A stretch of DNA of 41,755 nucleotides from Actinoplanes couchii. Lineage in GTDB: Bacteria; Actinomycetota; Actinomycetes; Mycobacteriales; Micromonosporaceae. Below, one piece after another: positions 30,494 through 38,489 of the stretch. Made by a program: the position numbers and the translations under genes. Within the stretch, counting starts at the first letter, position 1. The number at the start of each line of letters is the position of its first letter. Below the pieces are notes generated by a model. That model was not told the DNA's origin. It did no database searches and saw nothing but the letters and a program-made list of their open reading frames with translations. The stretch lies in assembly GCF_016862075.1 (NCBI RefSeq), contig NZ_BOMG01000130.1:1-41755 (forward strand), read 5' to 3'.

Positions 30494-30964
30494 ATGACCA
30501 TGTTGGACGAGATGAGCCCAGCAAGCGCAGACCTGATCTTTGCCGCCTTGGCCTACGCGCTGGAAAATGCCGGACTCTCGGACGCGGGCTTCACGCCCTT
30601 CGCGTTCTCGGACAGCCCGAAAGGTCGCGGTTTGACGAGGTTCCTGGCTGGCGAGGGGACAGACCTCCAGGAATGTCTTGCCGCCGGGCGTACGGCGCTG
30701 CGCGTGGTCGAGCACGACGTCACCTGTGTGGCGCTGGCATGGGACGGCTACTACACCCACGAAGGCCGGCGCAGTGAAGCGGTCTTCGTCGAGGGCTACC
30801 AGATCGGCCACGACCGGGGCGTCATGCTGGCCCAGCGATACACCAGGCAGGGCGGCACCCTATCGATGGAAGGCAGCCCTGTTCTGATCGACGAGCCCGT
30901 ACCGCTGGTGCAGAGCCGGCGGGGCGCTGTTGCGTTTGTCGACCAGGAGACGCGTTCGTCCTAG
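30494..30964 (+). CDS. Hypothetical protein truncated and extended by an IS
   Basis: Function not recognised. The frame encodes 156 residues: an acidic N-terminal helix (DLIFAALAYALENAGLSDAG), then a mixed alpha/beta part with EHDVTCVALAWDGYYTH and RSEAVFVEGYQIGHDRGVML. The last 14 or so residues (GAVAFVDQETRSS) lie inside the terminal inverted repeat of an IS6-type copy that begins at 30923. The native C-terminus is therefore gone, replaced by IS-encoded residues. A strong terminator just past the IS (31768) may be this gene's original one. The ATG at 30494 follows GGGAG. Whether the shortened protein still works is unknown. Confidence 0.65.
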   Translation: MTMLDEMSPASADLIFAALAYALENAGLSDAGFTPFAFSDSPKGRGLTRFLAGEGTDLQECLAAGRTALRVVEHDVTCVALAWDGYYTHEGRRSEAVFVEGYQIGHDRGVMLAQRYTRQGGTLSMEGSPVLIDEPVPLVQSRRGAVAFVDQETRSS

Positions 30965-31767
30965 CCTGGCTGCGGAGTCAGATCGCTGTGGCGAGTTCGG
31001 TGAACGCAGCGACGAGCCGGAGCCGGGGTGGGGTTCCGGTGGCGATCTCGTAGTGTCCGCGGCGTGGGTTCTGGATGATGGCGTGTCCGGCGATCATGGT
31101 CTGAGCGGTCCGGTCGGTCTGTAATCCGTGCATCGGCCGGAGACGGTGTTTGAGTCGGCGGTGATCGGCTTCGATCGGGTTGTTCGCATACTGCTCGACG
31201 TGATGCCACGCCGCGGGAAGCAGGTCGGCGAGCACGGCCGGGTAGACGGCTGCGGCGTCGGTCACCACCTCGACCGGTATCGTCTTCAACGCCTTCAGGG
31301 TGTAGGTGAAGAACCTGCGGGCCGCGACCGCGTCGCGGCGGGCCGACACCGGCACGTCGATGACCTGCCCATGCTGGTCGATGGCCCGGTACACGTACCG
31401 CCACACCCCGGTGACCTTCACCAATGGTCCATCCACGAACTAGCTGTCACCCGGAGCACGGCGGGCGAACCGCGCCGCGTCGGCCAGCAGCGGGGGTGCA
31501 CCGCCGCACCCACCGGTGCATGGTCACGTGATCGGCTTCGATATCGCGTTCGGCGAGCAACTCCTCGACGTCGCGGTACGACAGGTTGTAGCGCAGATAT
31601 CAGCGCACGGCCACCACTATCACCTCCGTCGGGAACCGGAAGCCGGCGAACGCCGACGACGAAGGAGACAACAGGCGTGAACGGGCTGCAGGCTTCACCA
31701 CCCAACTATGCCTGAACGCGCGGCCGAACCCGCACCACAGCACCCGATCGCTCAATGCACCAGCACC
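30923..31767 (-). mobile_element. Degenerate IS6-type insertion sequence (copy 1)
   Basis: The limits are set by alignment with the intact copy at 36865-37708. The left end starts GGCGCTGTTGCG at 30923. The right end (31745-31767) is the mutated mirror of CGATCGCTCAACGCAAC. It spans 845 bp, against 844 in the intact copy. The 8 bp on each side (GCCGGCGG and TCACCGAG) do not match, so no target duplication remains. The transposase has two nonsense changes and a frameshift. Confidence 0.85.
30978..31698 (-). pseudogene. Dead IS6-type DDE transposase
   Basis: This is a homologue of the intact transposase at 36934-37653. The 3' two-thirds remain readable (VWRYVYRAIDQHGQVIDV, then VEVVTDAAAVYP and HHVEQYANNPIEADHRR). 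Three lesions are seen by alignment. The Trp codon of the VRWYL motif is TGA near 31610. A one-base insertion lies in the HRWVRRC-P region near 31500. The Trp codon before the first catalytic Asp (GDRWFVDE in the intact copy) is TAG near 31442. Without the N-terminal region and first acidic residue it cannot transpose by itself. Confidence 0.85.
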
Positions 31768-31818
31768 TCACCGAGGGCCGGGTAGCTGTACCGGCGGCCC
31801 TCGGTGATCTTGTTTTGG
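31768..31818 (+). terminator. Strong bidirectional terminator next to the dead IS6 copy
   Basis: TCACCGAGGGCC (31768-31779) pairs with GGCCCTCGGTGA (31796-31807), with an inner GGTA/TACC pairing. TCTTGTTTTGG follows on the plus strand. It starts exactly at the IS end. It fits the original terminator of the plus-strand gene cut at 30923, and it also faces the convergent gene that stops at 31825. Confidence 0.75.
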
Positions 31819-31824
31819 TCTTGA

Positions 31825-32328
31825 TCAGGAGGCGGCGATCGCGGTGGCGGGGGTGGCCAGGACGACGATGCCGACCGGGTCGCCGTCGCGGAGCAGCAGC
31901 GCCCGCTTAGTCGGTGACGGGCCATCGGCCCATTCGGCGGCCCAGCCGGCGAGAGCCTTCTGGCTGTCGGCGGGCACGGTGATCCGGCCGTCCTCGCCGG
32001 TGACGGTGATGTTGCCCTTCGGGCCGTCGAGCCAGGCGCAGACGGCGGCGCCGGCCGACTCGATGTACCACGAGGTGACGCCGCAGGGGAGCGAGAGGCG
32101 GCCGAACCAGCCGGACCGCGCGCCGGTGGCCGCCGGGACGGTCACGGCGGGGTCGTCGTCGATCAGGTACACCTCGACCTCGGACGCCCCGTCGGGCACG
32201 ATGGCCGGCGACTTCGGCCAGCCCACCCACAGGGTCAGTGCGGCGATCAGCACGAGCACGGCGGTACCTACCCAGCGGGCGATCGAGGTGATGCGGGGTC
32301 TCGTCGGATGGCCGGGCTGCGCAGTCAT
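31825..32328 (-). CDS. Single-pass membrane hypothetical protein
   Basis: Not recognised. The 167-residue product has a short cytoplasmic N-terminus, then one membrane helix (about 15-37, WVGTAVLVLIAALTLWVGW) and an extracytoplasmic domain. That domain contains EVEVYLIDDDPAVTVPAATG, paired with a GVTSWYIESAGAAVCAW strand and LDGPKGNITVTGEDGRI. The ATG at 32328 is preferred to an upstream in-frame ATG, with a modest GAAAGAG before it. It ends close to the terminator at 31768-31818. There is no evidence about function. Confidence 0.65.
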   Translation of the reverse strand: MTAQPGHPTRPRITSIARWVGTAVLVLIAALTLWVGWPKSPAIVPDGASEVEVYLIDDDPAVTVPAATGARSGWFGRLSLPCGVTSWYIESAGAAVCAWLDGPKGNITVTGEDGRITVPADSQKALAGWAAEWADGPSPTKRALLLRDGDPVGIVVLATPATAIAAS

Positions 32329-32455
32329 CGTGGTAACTCTTTCGCGTAGTCGATGGTCGTGCTTACTGGTAATGACGCTACGGCTGCCGGCCATCGAGGA
32401 CATCACACCCTAGTGCCCTCGCCGCGTGGTACCGGGGTACTACGCGCACTAGTAA

Positions 32456-32737
32456 TGGCTGGTCGGCTGGGCCGCCGAAACCCTCTCCACCACCGTCGAG
32501 ATCGTCCGCAAACCCGCCGACCAACGTGGGTTCGTCGTACATCCGAAGCGGTGGGTGGTCGAACGCAGCCTGGCCTGGCTGACCGCCCACCGCCGTCTGG
32601 CCCGCGACTACGAACGTGACCCCGCAGTGTCCGAGGCCCTGATCCGCTGGGCCGCGATCAACACCATGGTCCGCCGTCTCGACCGCGGCCGACCCGCCAC
32701 CCGCCAGAGCCGCCGAATGTTCAGCACGCCCGGATAA
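32456..32737 (+). pseudogene. IS5-family transposase, 3' fragment
   Basis: 93 codons remain of the C-terminal end of an IS5-type DDE transposase: WAAETLSTTVEIVRKPADQR, then FVVHPKRWVVERSLAWLTAH containing the catalytic Glu, RRLARDYE, and EALIRWAAINTMVRRL. Stops occur just upstream at 32450-32455, and the N-terminal region with both Asp residues is missing. So it is a dead remnant, without visible terminal repeats on the left. Confidence 0.85.
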
Positions 32738-33232
32738 CAGCATTCTCAAACACTCACTAAGCCCTGTGGGTCGAACTTGATCAATCCGAGCGATAAGACT
32801 GCCAGTAGCACCGTTGCCAGCAGCCACCAAAGCGCTGCATGTGGCCTCCTTGGAGTCGGTTCTTGCCTTCTTGTATTCTCGGTTGTAGCCCAGGGAGTCG
32901 TCACATTATCAGGTTAAGAAGTCTGTCAAATTGATCAATAAAAACACCCTTTAATGTAAGAGAAGTGACCTTTTACGGTCGGGACTGCAACTTTCCTCAC
33001 GATTCGTACGGCTTATTTCGCGACAAGTTCGGCTATGGCGCCGGTACGGTTGCCGCGAAGCGCTGCGATGCACTGTCATCGGCAAATCCGTTGCCCCGAG
33101 GGTGTCCTCGACGGCGGCGTACTCGTCAACCAGGCCGGGTTCGTGCAGGCCTGGTCGACAGCGCGAAGACCGCGAACAGAAATGAGAAAAGAACGAGAAC
33201 AGCAACCCGTACGATCCCAAGATCGCGCGCCG
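32738..33232. other. Low-GC gap without a gene
   Basis: The part at 32860-32990 is clearly A/T-richer than the surroundings (TTGATCAATAAAAACACC). Together with TTCTCAAACACTCACTAAG just past the IS5 fragment, which resembles IS5-type ends, it probably includes residual IS flank. Minus-strand frames over it have no start signal or sensible composition. No RNA gene was identified. Confidence 0.4.
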
Positions 33233-33814
33233 TCAACCCTCCTGCAGCCGCTGCTTGGCTCCTATGTCGTCACCAGCACGACGCGGCGCTGGCAGCGGCC
33301 GCTCGATCTGCCGGGCTGAAATTTCCCCCGGCACGACCAGATTGGCCCGCGCTGCCCGCTGAAAGCGGTCCAAGGCAGCTGTGTAGATCGACAGCGCCTC
33401 CTGCCAGTCCGCCACGGAGCAGTCGTCAACGACGCCGCGCCCGAACCACTCTAGCTTCCAGACCGCCACGTTCAGCGCACTGGCAGCACCGATACCGGAC
33501 TCGTCGGCGAGCATGACGACCCGTTCATAGGCCGCCGTACGCGCGCTCTCAAACTCGTCCAGCACCTTGCGTCCGGCCTCCGGCTCCACCTCGGCCGCTA
33601 AGGTGTCCCAGCCGCGGGCCCGGACGAGTTGGCCGCACGTCCGGGCCATCCGGGTCACCGCGGCCAGATACTCGACGAACGCCTCGTATTTGCGGATGTC
33701 CCAGCGGATCACCATCTCGCGCCGGTTGCGGGCACGTTCAAGACGGGAGGTGAACACGTAGGAGATGGAGCCGCCCAATAGGACACCGGCCAGCGTTAAT
33801 AACTGAGCCCACAT
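33233..33814 (-). CDS. Small membrane-anchored helical protein
   Basis: Not recognised. The 193-residue product opens with a hydrophobic segment (MWAQLLTLAGVLLGGSISYV, about 1-22), followed by a basic stop (RLERARNRREM). A long helical cytoplasmic part then includes YEAFVEYLAAVTRMARTCGQ and EFESARTAAYERVVMLADES. This fits a signal-anchored protein with a coiled-coil-like four-helix domain. The ATG at 33814 is chosen because GGAGG stands 5 nt before it; the open frame extends further with poor composition. It is divergent from the MFS transporter gene across about 96 bp, so the two may share a regulatory region. Confidence 0.6.
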   Translation of the reverse strand: MWAQLLTLAGVLLGGSISYVFTSRLERARNRREMVIRWDIRKYEAFVEYLAAVTRMARTCGQLVRARGWDTLAAEVEPEAGRKVLDEFESARTAAYERVVMLADESGIGAASALNVAVWKLEWFGRGVVDDCSVADWQEALSIYTAALDRFQRAARANLVVPGEISARQIERPLPAPRRAGDDIGAKQRLQEG

Positions 33815-33910
33815 CGGCGCCTCCAGTGAGTGACCGCGTCTGTACAGTTTGTGTGCTGGCTTGCCGGCAAGGCAAGTGCCGGGCCACGCCCGTGCGACTA
33901 ACGTGTGCAC

Positions 33911-35104
33911 ATGGAGCGTGGGTTGCTGCGCCCTCCGGTGCTGGCCTGCTTCGTTCTGCTCGGCATCGAGATGGGCATCTGGGGAAGCCGGATCCCGGAG
34001 GTTCGGCTACAGACCGGGCTCAGCTACGGCACCCTCGGCATCGCCCTGTTCGCCCTACCGCTGGCCACGGTGCTCAGCCTGGCCTTCGTCAGCAACGCCG
34101 TGATCCGCCACGGCAGCTGTGCCGTTCTGCGTGTCGCTGTACTGGCCGCACCGGTCTCCCTGATTCCGGTCGGCTTCGCCCGCGGCCTGGCCATGCTGGC
34201 CTTGGTGCTGCTGCTGTTCGGCTCGGCGCTGTGCCTGCTCAACATCGCGATGAACGCCTGTGCTGTGGACGTCGAGAAGACCCATCAGCGGCCGCTCATG
34301 TCGTCTTTCCATGCGGCTTTCAGCATCGGCGCGATCGCAGGCGCCGGGGTCGGCGGCGTCTTCGCGAAACTTCAGTGGACCCCGGCCACCTCGTTCACTG
34401 TGACCGGCATAGCTCTCTTCGTCGCCGGCTTGGCGCTCGCCCGTGCGTTGGGCGTCGACGAGGCCACCGATCCGGGCGCCGACGACCCCGCCGCACCGGC
34501 CACCGACCCGAACCCGGCCGGCATCCGCCGCCGTGACCTGCATCGAGCCGTTCTTCTGCTCGGCACGCTGGCCATGTTCAGCGCGGCCGCCGAGGGCGCG
34601 ATGACCGACTGGTCCGTGGTGTACCTGCACGACGCGCTGAACGCCGCGACCGGCCCCGCGTCGTGGGGGTTGACCTGCTTCTCTGCGGCGGTCGCAGCGG
34701 GCCGGCTGGCCGGCAACCGACTGAGCGCCCGATGGGGCACCGTCCGGCTGATCCAGATCGGCGCGGCGGTGGCGGGTTCCGGGCTCGCCGCCGGGGTGCT
34801 GTCGGACACGGTGCCCGGCATGTACCTCGGGCTGGTCTTAATGGGTCTGGGGGTCTCCTGTGTGGTGCCCCAGATCGTGAGCGCTGCCGGCCACGCGCCA
34901 GTGGGCCACCCCAGCCGCAACATCGCAGTGGTGACCGGGCTCAGCACCGTCGGCAGTCTGGCCGGGCCGGTGGTGATCGGCGCGGTTGCGGCCGCCGGCG
35001 GGCTCACCGTCGCGGTCACCGTGCCGGCCGCGCTGATGCTGGCGGTCGCTGCCGGAGGGGCACTGATCGGAGACCGTTCCGTGCAGCGGCCTAACAAGCT
35101 GTGA
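33911..35104 (+). CDS. MFS transporter
   Basis: The 397-residue product has about 12 hydrophobic segments in two halves, separated by a hydrophilic loop rich in Asp, Ala and Pro (about 180-205). The N-terminal half has IEMGIWGSRIPEVRLQTGLS and a loop-2 region after the LPLATVLSLAF helix. The motif SSFHAAFSIGAIAGAGVGG on helix 5 resembles sugar-type and drug-type MFS families. The C-terminal half repeats the plan with FSAAVAAGRLAGNRLSARWG. The substrate is not predictable. The ATG at 33911 has no Shine-Dalgarno and lies near a likely transcript start, so it may be leaderless; a GTG 6 bp upstream is an alternative. Confidence 0.85.
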   Translation: MERGLLRPPVLACFVLLGIEMGIWGSRIPEVRLQTGLSYGTLGIALFALPLATVLSLAFVSNAVIRHGSCAVLRVAVLAAPVSLIPVGFARGLAMLALVLLLFGSALCLLNIAMNACAVDVEKTHQRPLMSSFHAAFSIGAIAGAGVGGVFAKLQWTPATSFTVTGIALFVAGLALARALGVDEATDPGADDPAAPATDPNPAGIRRRDLHRAVLLLGTLAMFSAAAEGAMTDWSVVYLHDALNAATGPASWGLTCFSAAVAAGRLAGNRLSARWGTVRLIQIGAAVAGSGLAAGVLSDTVPGMYLGLVLMGLGVSCVVPQIVSAAGHAPVGHPSRNIAVVTGLSTVGSLAGPVVIGAVAAAGGLTVAVTVPAALMLAVAAGGALIGDRSVQRPNKL

Positions 35105-35190
35105 TCCGTTAGCGGCGAAGCCCTTTGTGCGCACCACAAGATCAGCGAACGTGGATGCTGCGAAGCGCCTTTCGTAGAAATTCGCTTCCT

Positions 35191-35213
35191 AGTACTCCAG
35201 CAGGAGATCCGTT
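35191..35213. repeat. 23-bp direct repeat, copy 1 (pairs with 35632-35654)
   Basis: This is 20/23 identical to the sequence at 35632-35654, in the same orientation and 441 bp apart. Both share CAGCA.GAGATCCGTT, and they bracket the DUF4440-type gene. The second copy directly precedes the IS701-like transposase stop, so both may be IS701-type terminal sequences, one of them a solo end. Confidence 0.6.
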
Positions 35214-35215
35214 CG

Positions 35216-35620
35216 TCAGTCGTCGCTGCGGGTAGCCTGGGACCATACGCAGCGCCACCGATTGGACTGTTCGTCTTGTCGGTAGCAATCGAGGTGCCAC
35301 GCGATAAGTGATACGTATGGCCCGCCGCCGATAGCTATCTCGATCGCGGATCGATACCTCACCACTGCGACGCCGTCACTAGCCATTACCTGAAGAGGTG
35401 TCACCGCTTCGAACCGGCGGTAATCAATCGAACCGTCGGCGATGCCGCCGAGGTAGAACGCCCTGTCCCACTCCCCGCCGCCCGGATTAACCAGGATGAA
35501 GTCATCGGCGTGCAGATCGTCCAGAAGCGCGCTGTCCGCTGCCACCAGCGCGGCGAGTCGCCGCCGTTCCTGCTGGTCTAATTCACCTGGATCGGTGGCG
35601 CCCACCGCGATGTCAGCCAT
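35216..35620 (-). CDS. DUF4440/NTF2-like protein
   Basis: The 134-residue product has the layout of the small NTF2-like cone fold. A long N-terminal helix (ELDQQERRRLAALVAADSAL) leads into LDDLHADDFILVNPGGGEWD, then YRRFEAVTPLQVMASDGVAV and a VVRYRSAIEIAI strand. It ends in the paired WHLDCYRQDEQSNRWRCVWS strand. This matches DUF4440 or SnoaL-like proteins, several of which bind small molecules. The ATG at 35620 is chosen over one 8 codons upstream, since that lies inside the repeat next to the IS701-like end. It sits between the two 23-bp repeats, so it may have been carried by, or cut off with, an IS. Confidence 0.7.
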   Translation of the reverse strand: MADIAVGATDPGELDQQERRRLAALVAADSALLDDLHADDFILVNPGGGEWDRAFYLGGIADGSIDYRRFEAVTPLQVMASDGVAVVRYRSAIEIAIGGGPYVSLIAWHLDCYRQDEQSNRWRCVWSQATRSDD

Positions 35621-35631
35621 TCGGCCACCGT

Positions 35632-35654
35632 AGTGCTTCAGCAAGAGATCCGTT
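35632..35654. repeat. 23-bp direct repeat, copy 2, at the IS701-like 3' end
   Basis: This is the second copy of the 35191-35213 repeat. It overlaps the start of the IS701-like transposase stop codon, consistent with being that element's terminal inverted repeat. The opposite end of the element was lost when the IS6-type copy arrived at 36865. Confidence 0.6.
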
Positions 35655-36916
35655 TAGGGCTCGGTGAGGGCTTGCCGGGCGTAGTGGCTTGCGCTGGCCT
35701 GGTCTTGGTGCCGCCGCCGATAGATGGACCAGGCGATGACGTCGGCGTCGCGGCGGACCGGGTCGATGACCAGGGCGTAAAATAGTCGGCGTAGTTCGTT
35801 GACGGTGATCGCGATCAGCCCGTCTGGGCTTTCGGTGCTGACCGTGGTCGCGGCGGCGAGGAACGCGTGCGCGGCGATGACCAGGGTCGTCCAGCGGTGC
35901 CAGGCCCGCCACCGGCGGTGCTGATGCTGGTCCAGGCCAAGGCCAGTTTTGGTGGCCTGAAACGATTCCTCGATACTCCACCGGCGGCCGGCCACGGTTA
36001 CCAGATGGTGCAGCGCAACAGGTTCAGGGCTCCAGCAGCGGTAGAACGCCAGCTCACCGGTGGCCCGGTTGCGGCGGATCAGCATCCAGTGATGCCCGCC
36101 GTGAGTGTCTTCGGCCAGGGGCAGGGCGATGAATGCCCAGTCGTAGTAACGGAAACCTTTCGCCCCGGTGCCGGCCGACAGCCGTTGCCAGGCCGTACGA
36201 GGCAGACCGGCGGCGATCTGGTCGGCCCGCGCAACGCCGAGCCCAGTCGGAACCCGATGTGAGCAGGCGACCGCGAGGACATAACCGAGCCGGTGCCCGC
36301 GCAGTGCGGCCGCCAGTTGCGGGTCCCCGCCGTAAGCCTCGTCGCCGGCGACCCACCGGCACGGCAGTCCGCCGGCCACCGCGGTAGCGATCAGCCGACG
36401 AGCTAACTGCGGCTTGGTGGCGAAGGCGACGGTGTCGGGCACTCCTGCTTCAGCACGTCGTGCCGGGTCTTCGGTCCAGGATTTCGGCAGGTAGAGCGCA
36501 ACGTCGAGCAGGGTGTGCCCGAGCGGGGTCGCATACGACAGATGCACGGCGAGCTGGCAGTTCTCGATCTTCCCGGCGGTGCCGGAGTACTGCCGTTGCA
36601 CCCCGACGGTGTGGAGGCCCTTCTTCAGGTCCCCGGTCTCGTCGACCACCAGGATCCCGTCCGGGTGTCCGAGCCTGGCCGTGACGAAATCGCGCACGTC
36701 AGCACGCACCGCAGCGTCGTTCCAGCTGGCCCGGCCGATGAGGTCCTGCATGCCGCCCGGGCCGTCGTCGCCGGCGTGTTCCGCGATGGTCCAGCAGTTC
36801 TTGACCGGCAGCGGTGCGAGCAGCCCGGCCACGAAGTCACGGACCCGGCCCCGGGGCTCGGGCCGGCTCTGTTGCGTTGAGCGATCGGGTGTCCGCGGTG
36901 GGGCCTCACCAGGCAT
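35654..36916 (-). CDS. IS701-family transposase with an IS6-derived N-terminus
   Basis: The body is a DDE transposase of the IS701 type. Seen in order: LLAPLPVKNCWTIAEHAGDD, ILVVDETGDLKKGLHTVGVQ, QYSGTAGKIENCQLAVHLSY, LYLPKSWTED, CRWVAGDEAYGGDPQLA and, near the end, WSIEESFQATKTGLGLDQHQ. The acidic triad thus looks complete. The N-terminal part before about residue 18 lies within the IS6-type terminal repeat starting at 36865, so the native N-terminus is missing and the ATG at 36916 is borrowed from that IS. Family members usually have a longer N-terminal region here. The protein may be made but is probably impaired, and one end of its own IS is gone. Confidence 0.8.
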   Translation of the reverse strand: MPGEAPPRTPDRSTQQSRPEPRGRVRDFVAGLLAPLPVKNCWTIAEHAGDDGPGGMQDLIGRASWNDAAVRADVRDFVTARLGHPDGILVVDETGDLKKGLHTVGVQRQYSGTAGKIENCQLAVHLSYATPLGHTLLDVALYLPKSWTEDPARRAEAGVPDTVAFATKPQLARRLIATAVAGGLPCRWVAGDEAYGGDPQLAAALRGHRLGYVLAVACSHRVPTGLGVARADQIAAGLPRTAWQRLSAGTGAKGFRYYDWAFIALPLAEDTHGGHHWMLIRRNRATGELAFYRCWSPEPVALHHLVTVAGRRWSIEESFQATKTGLGLDQHQHRRWRAWHRWTTLVIAAHAFLAAATTVSTESPDGLIAITVNELRRLFYALVIDPVRRDADVIAWSIYRRRHQDQASASHYARQALTEP

Positions 36917-37708
36917 TCAGGCACAGTTGATTGATGAGGTCGTCAGCCCGGTCGTGTTCGTGGTCTGCGCCTTCGTCGGCGTTCTCCGGATTCCGTTTTC
37001 CGCCGGAGGTGATCGTGGTGGCGGTGCGTTGGTACCTGCGCTACAACCTCTCCTACCGCGACGTCGAGGAACTGCTTGCCGAACGCGGCATCGAGGCGGA
37101 CCACGTCACCGTCTACCGGTGGGTGCAGCGGTTCACGCCGCTGCTGGCCGACGCGGCCCGGTTCGCCCGCCGAGCTCCGGGTGACCGCTGGTTCGTCGAC
37201 GAAACGTACGTGAAGGTCGCCGGGGTGTGGCGGTATGTGTATCGGGCCATCGACCAGTACGGCCAGGTCATCGACGTGCTGGTATCAACCCGGCGGGACG
37301 CGGCGGCGGCTCGCCGGTTCTTCACCCGATCCCTGAAGGCGTTGAAGACGGTGCCGGTCGAGGTGGTGACCGATGCCGCGGCGGTCTACCCGGTGGTGCT
37401 CGCCGACCTGCTTCCCGCGGCGTGGCATCACGTCGAGCAGTATGCGAACAACCCGGTCGAGGCCGATCACAGCCGGCTCAAGCAGCGGCTCCGGTCGATG
37501 CGCGGCTTACGGACCGACCGCAGCGCCCAGACTGTCATCGCAGGACACGCCTTCGTCCAGAATCTCCGCCGCGGACACTACGAGATCGCCGCCGAGACAC
37601 CAACCCGGCTTCGGCTGGCCGCCATGTTCACCGAACTCGCCACGGCGATCTGACCACGCCACCTGGCCGGGCCGAACACGTCTCTCGATCGAACAACGCA
37701 ACAGCGCC
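36865..37708 (+). mobile_element. IS6-type insertion sequence (copy 2, intact)
   Basis: This is an 844-bp element. The left repeat (36865-36887) begins GGCTCTGTTGCGTTGAGCGA, and the right end (37686-37708) is its near-perfect mirror (CGATCGAACAACGCAACAGC, then GCC), with about 20 of 23 positions matching. It has one full transposase gene. Adjacent 8-mers (CTCGGGCC left, CTTGAGCG right) differ, so no target duplication exists. Its left neighbour is a cut IS701-like transposase gene, its right neighbour a cut istA. This suggests IS6-mediated joining of two loci, since IS6 transposes by cointegration. Confidence 0.88.
36934..37653 (+). CDS. IS6-family DDE transposase
   Basis: The 239-residue product begins MRSSARSCSWSAPSSAFSGF, followed by the family's PPEVIVVAVRWYLRYNLSY and a helix-turn-helix region (RDVEELLAERGIEADHVTVY). 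The catalytic D-D-E is in WFVDETYVKVAGVWRY (D1), VEVVTDAAAVYPVVL (D2) and EQYANNPVEADHSRLKQR (E). The length is normal for IS6. The start is the ATG at 36934; a TTG lies 3 bp upstream. No frameshift is seen, and both terminal repeats are present, so this copy should be able to transpose and to mobilise copy 1's ends. Confidence 0.92.
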   Translation: MRSSARSCSWSAPSSAFSGFRFPPEVIVVAVRWYLRYNLSYRDVEELLAERGIEADHVTVYRWVQRFTPLLADAARFARRAPGDRWFVDETYVKVAGVWRYVYRAIDQYGQVIDVLVSTRRDAAAARRFFTRSLKALKTVPVEVVTDAAAVYPVVLADLLPAAWHHVEQYANNPVEADHSRLKQRLRSMRGLRTDRSAQTVIAGHAFVQNLRRGHYEIAAETPTRLRLAAMFTELATAI

Positions 37709-38339
37709 CTTGAGCGACCGCGGCCCGCAGGTTGTCGTATCGGATCTTGCCGGTGGGGACCCCGCCGAGCGTGGTGAACGCGTGGACGTGGCCCTCCAGG
37801 AAGGCTTCGGTGCCGCCGGAAGCGAAGATCCGATGCACCGATTTGCCGGAGAACGAGAGCCGGAACGCGAACAGCATGCAGGTCACCGGCTCGCCGCGCA
37901 GGTTGATCACGACCTCACCGAAGTCGACCTCGGCCTCGACACCGGGCCGGTGGGTCTGTGGGAAGAACACGTCGTCCGGGCCGTGCCCGGCCTCGGCGCG
38001 GATCTTCGGCTTGCGGTCGGCGACGTAGCGGCGCACCACTGATTAGGACACCTCGCGCATCCCGTGTTCGTCGATCAGCCGGTCGTAGATCCGCTTGATG
38101 GTGTGCCGCTGCTTGCGGGGCGCGTCCTGGTCCGTCCGCAGGATGTCGTCGATGATCGGCTTGAAGGCGTCCAGCTTCGAGGGCCGTGGCGGCATCGGCT
38201 TGCGCGGCGCCGGCCAGGCCGAACTCAATGCCGAACGGACCGTGCGACGGCTGACCTCATACTTGCGGGTAAGCGCACGCACCGACATGCCGGCCCGCGA
38301 GTCGCGGCGGATCGCCGCGAACACCTCGACCTTCGACAT
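37709..38339 (-). pseudogene. IS21-family istA transposase remnant
   Basis: The N-terminal part starts at an ATG at 38339: MSKVEVFAAIRRDSRAGMSV, then the HTH ALTRKYEVSRRTVRSALSSA and RYEHGMREVS equivalents. An in-frame TAA near 38043 breaks the gene where a Tyr would be expected. It resumes as VVRRYVADRKPKIRAEAGHG, with VDFGEVVINLRGE (catalytic Asp area), LFAFRLSFSGKSVHRI, and HVHAFTTLGGVPTGKIRYDN. Then the IS6-type right end cuts it at 37708. Its istB partner is not present in the window. The break and the truncation make it dead. Confidence 0.88.
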
Positions 38340-38489
38340 CGGCGGCATCGGCGGGCTCCCGTCCAGACCAGCCGATGCTCCCACCGCCCTCGGTGGGTCC
38401 GGAACTCGCGAACATCGAATCCACCCGATCGAGGAAGCGCCCCAGTGGGGCCCGAACCGGCGAACAAACCGTAGGTCGCTGGCTACCGG

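Noticed and set aside
30915..31775. 8-bp target duplication for IS6 copy 1
   Set aside because: Flanking 8-mers GCCGGCGG and TCACCGAG do not match.
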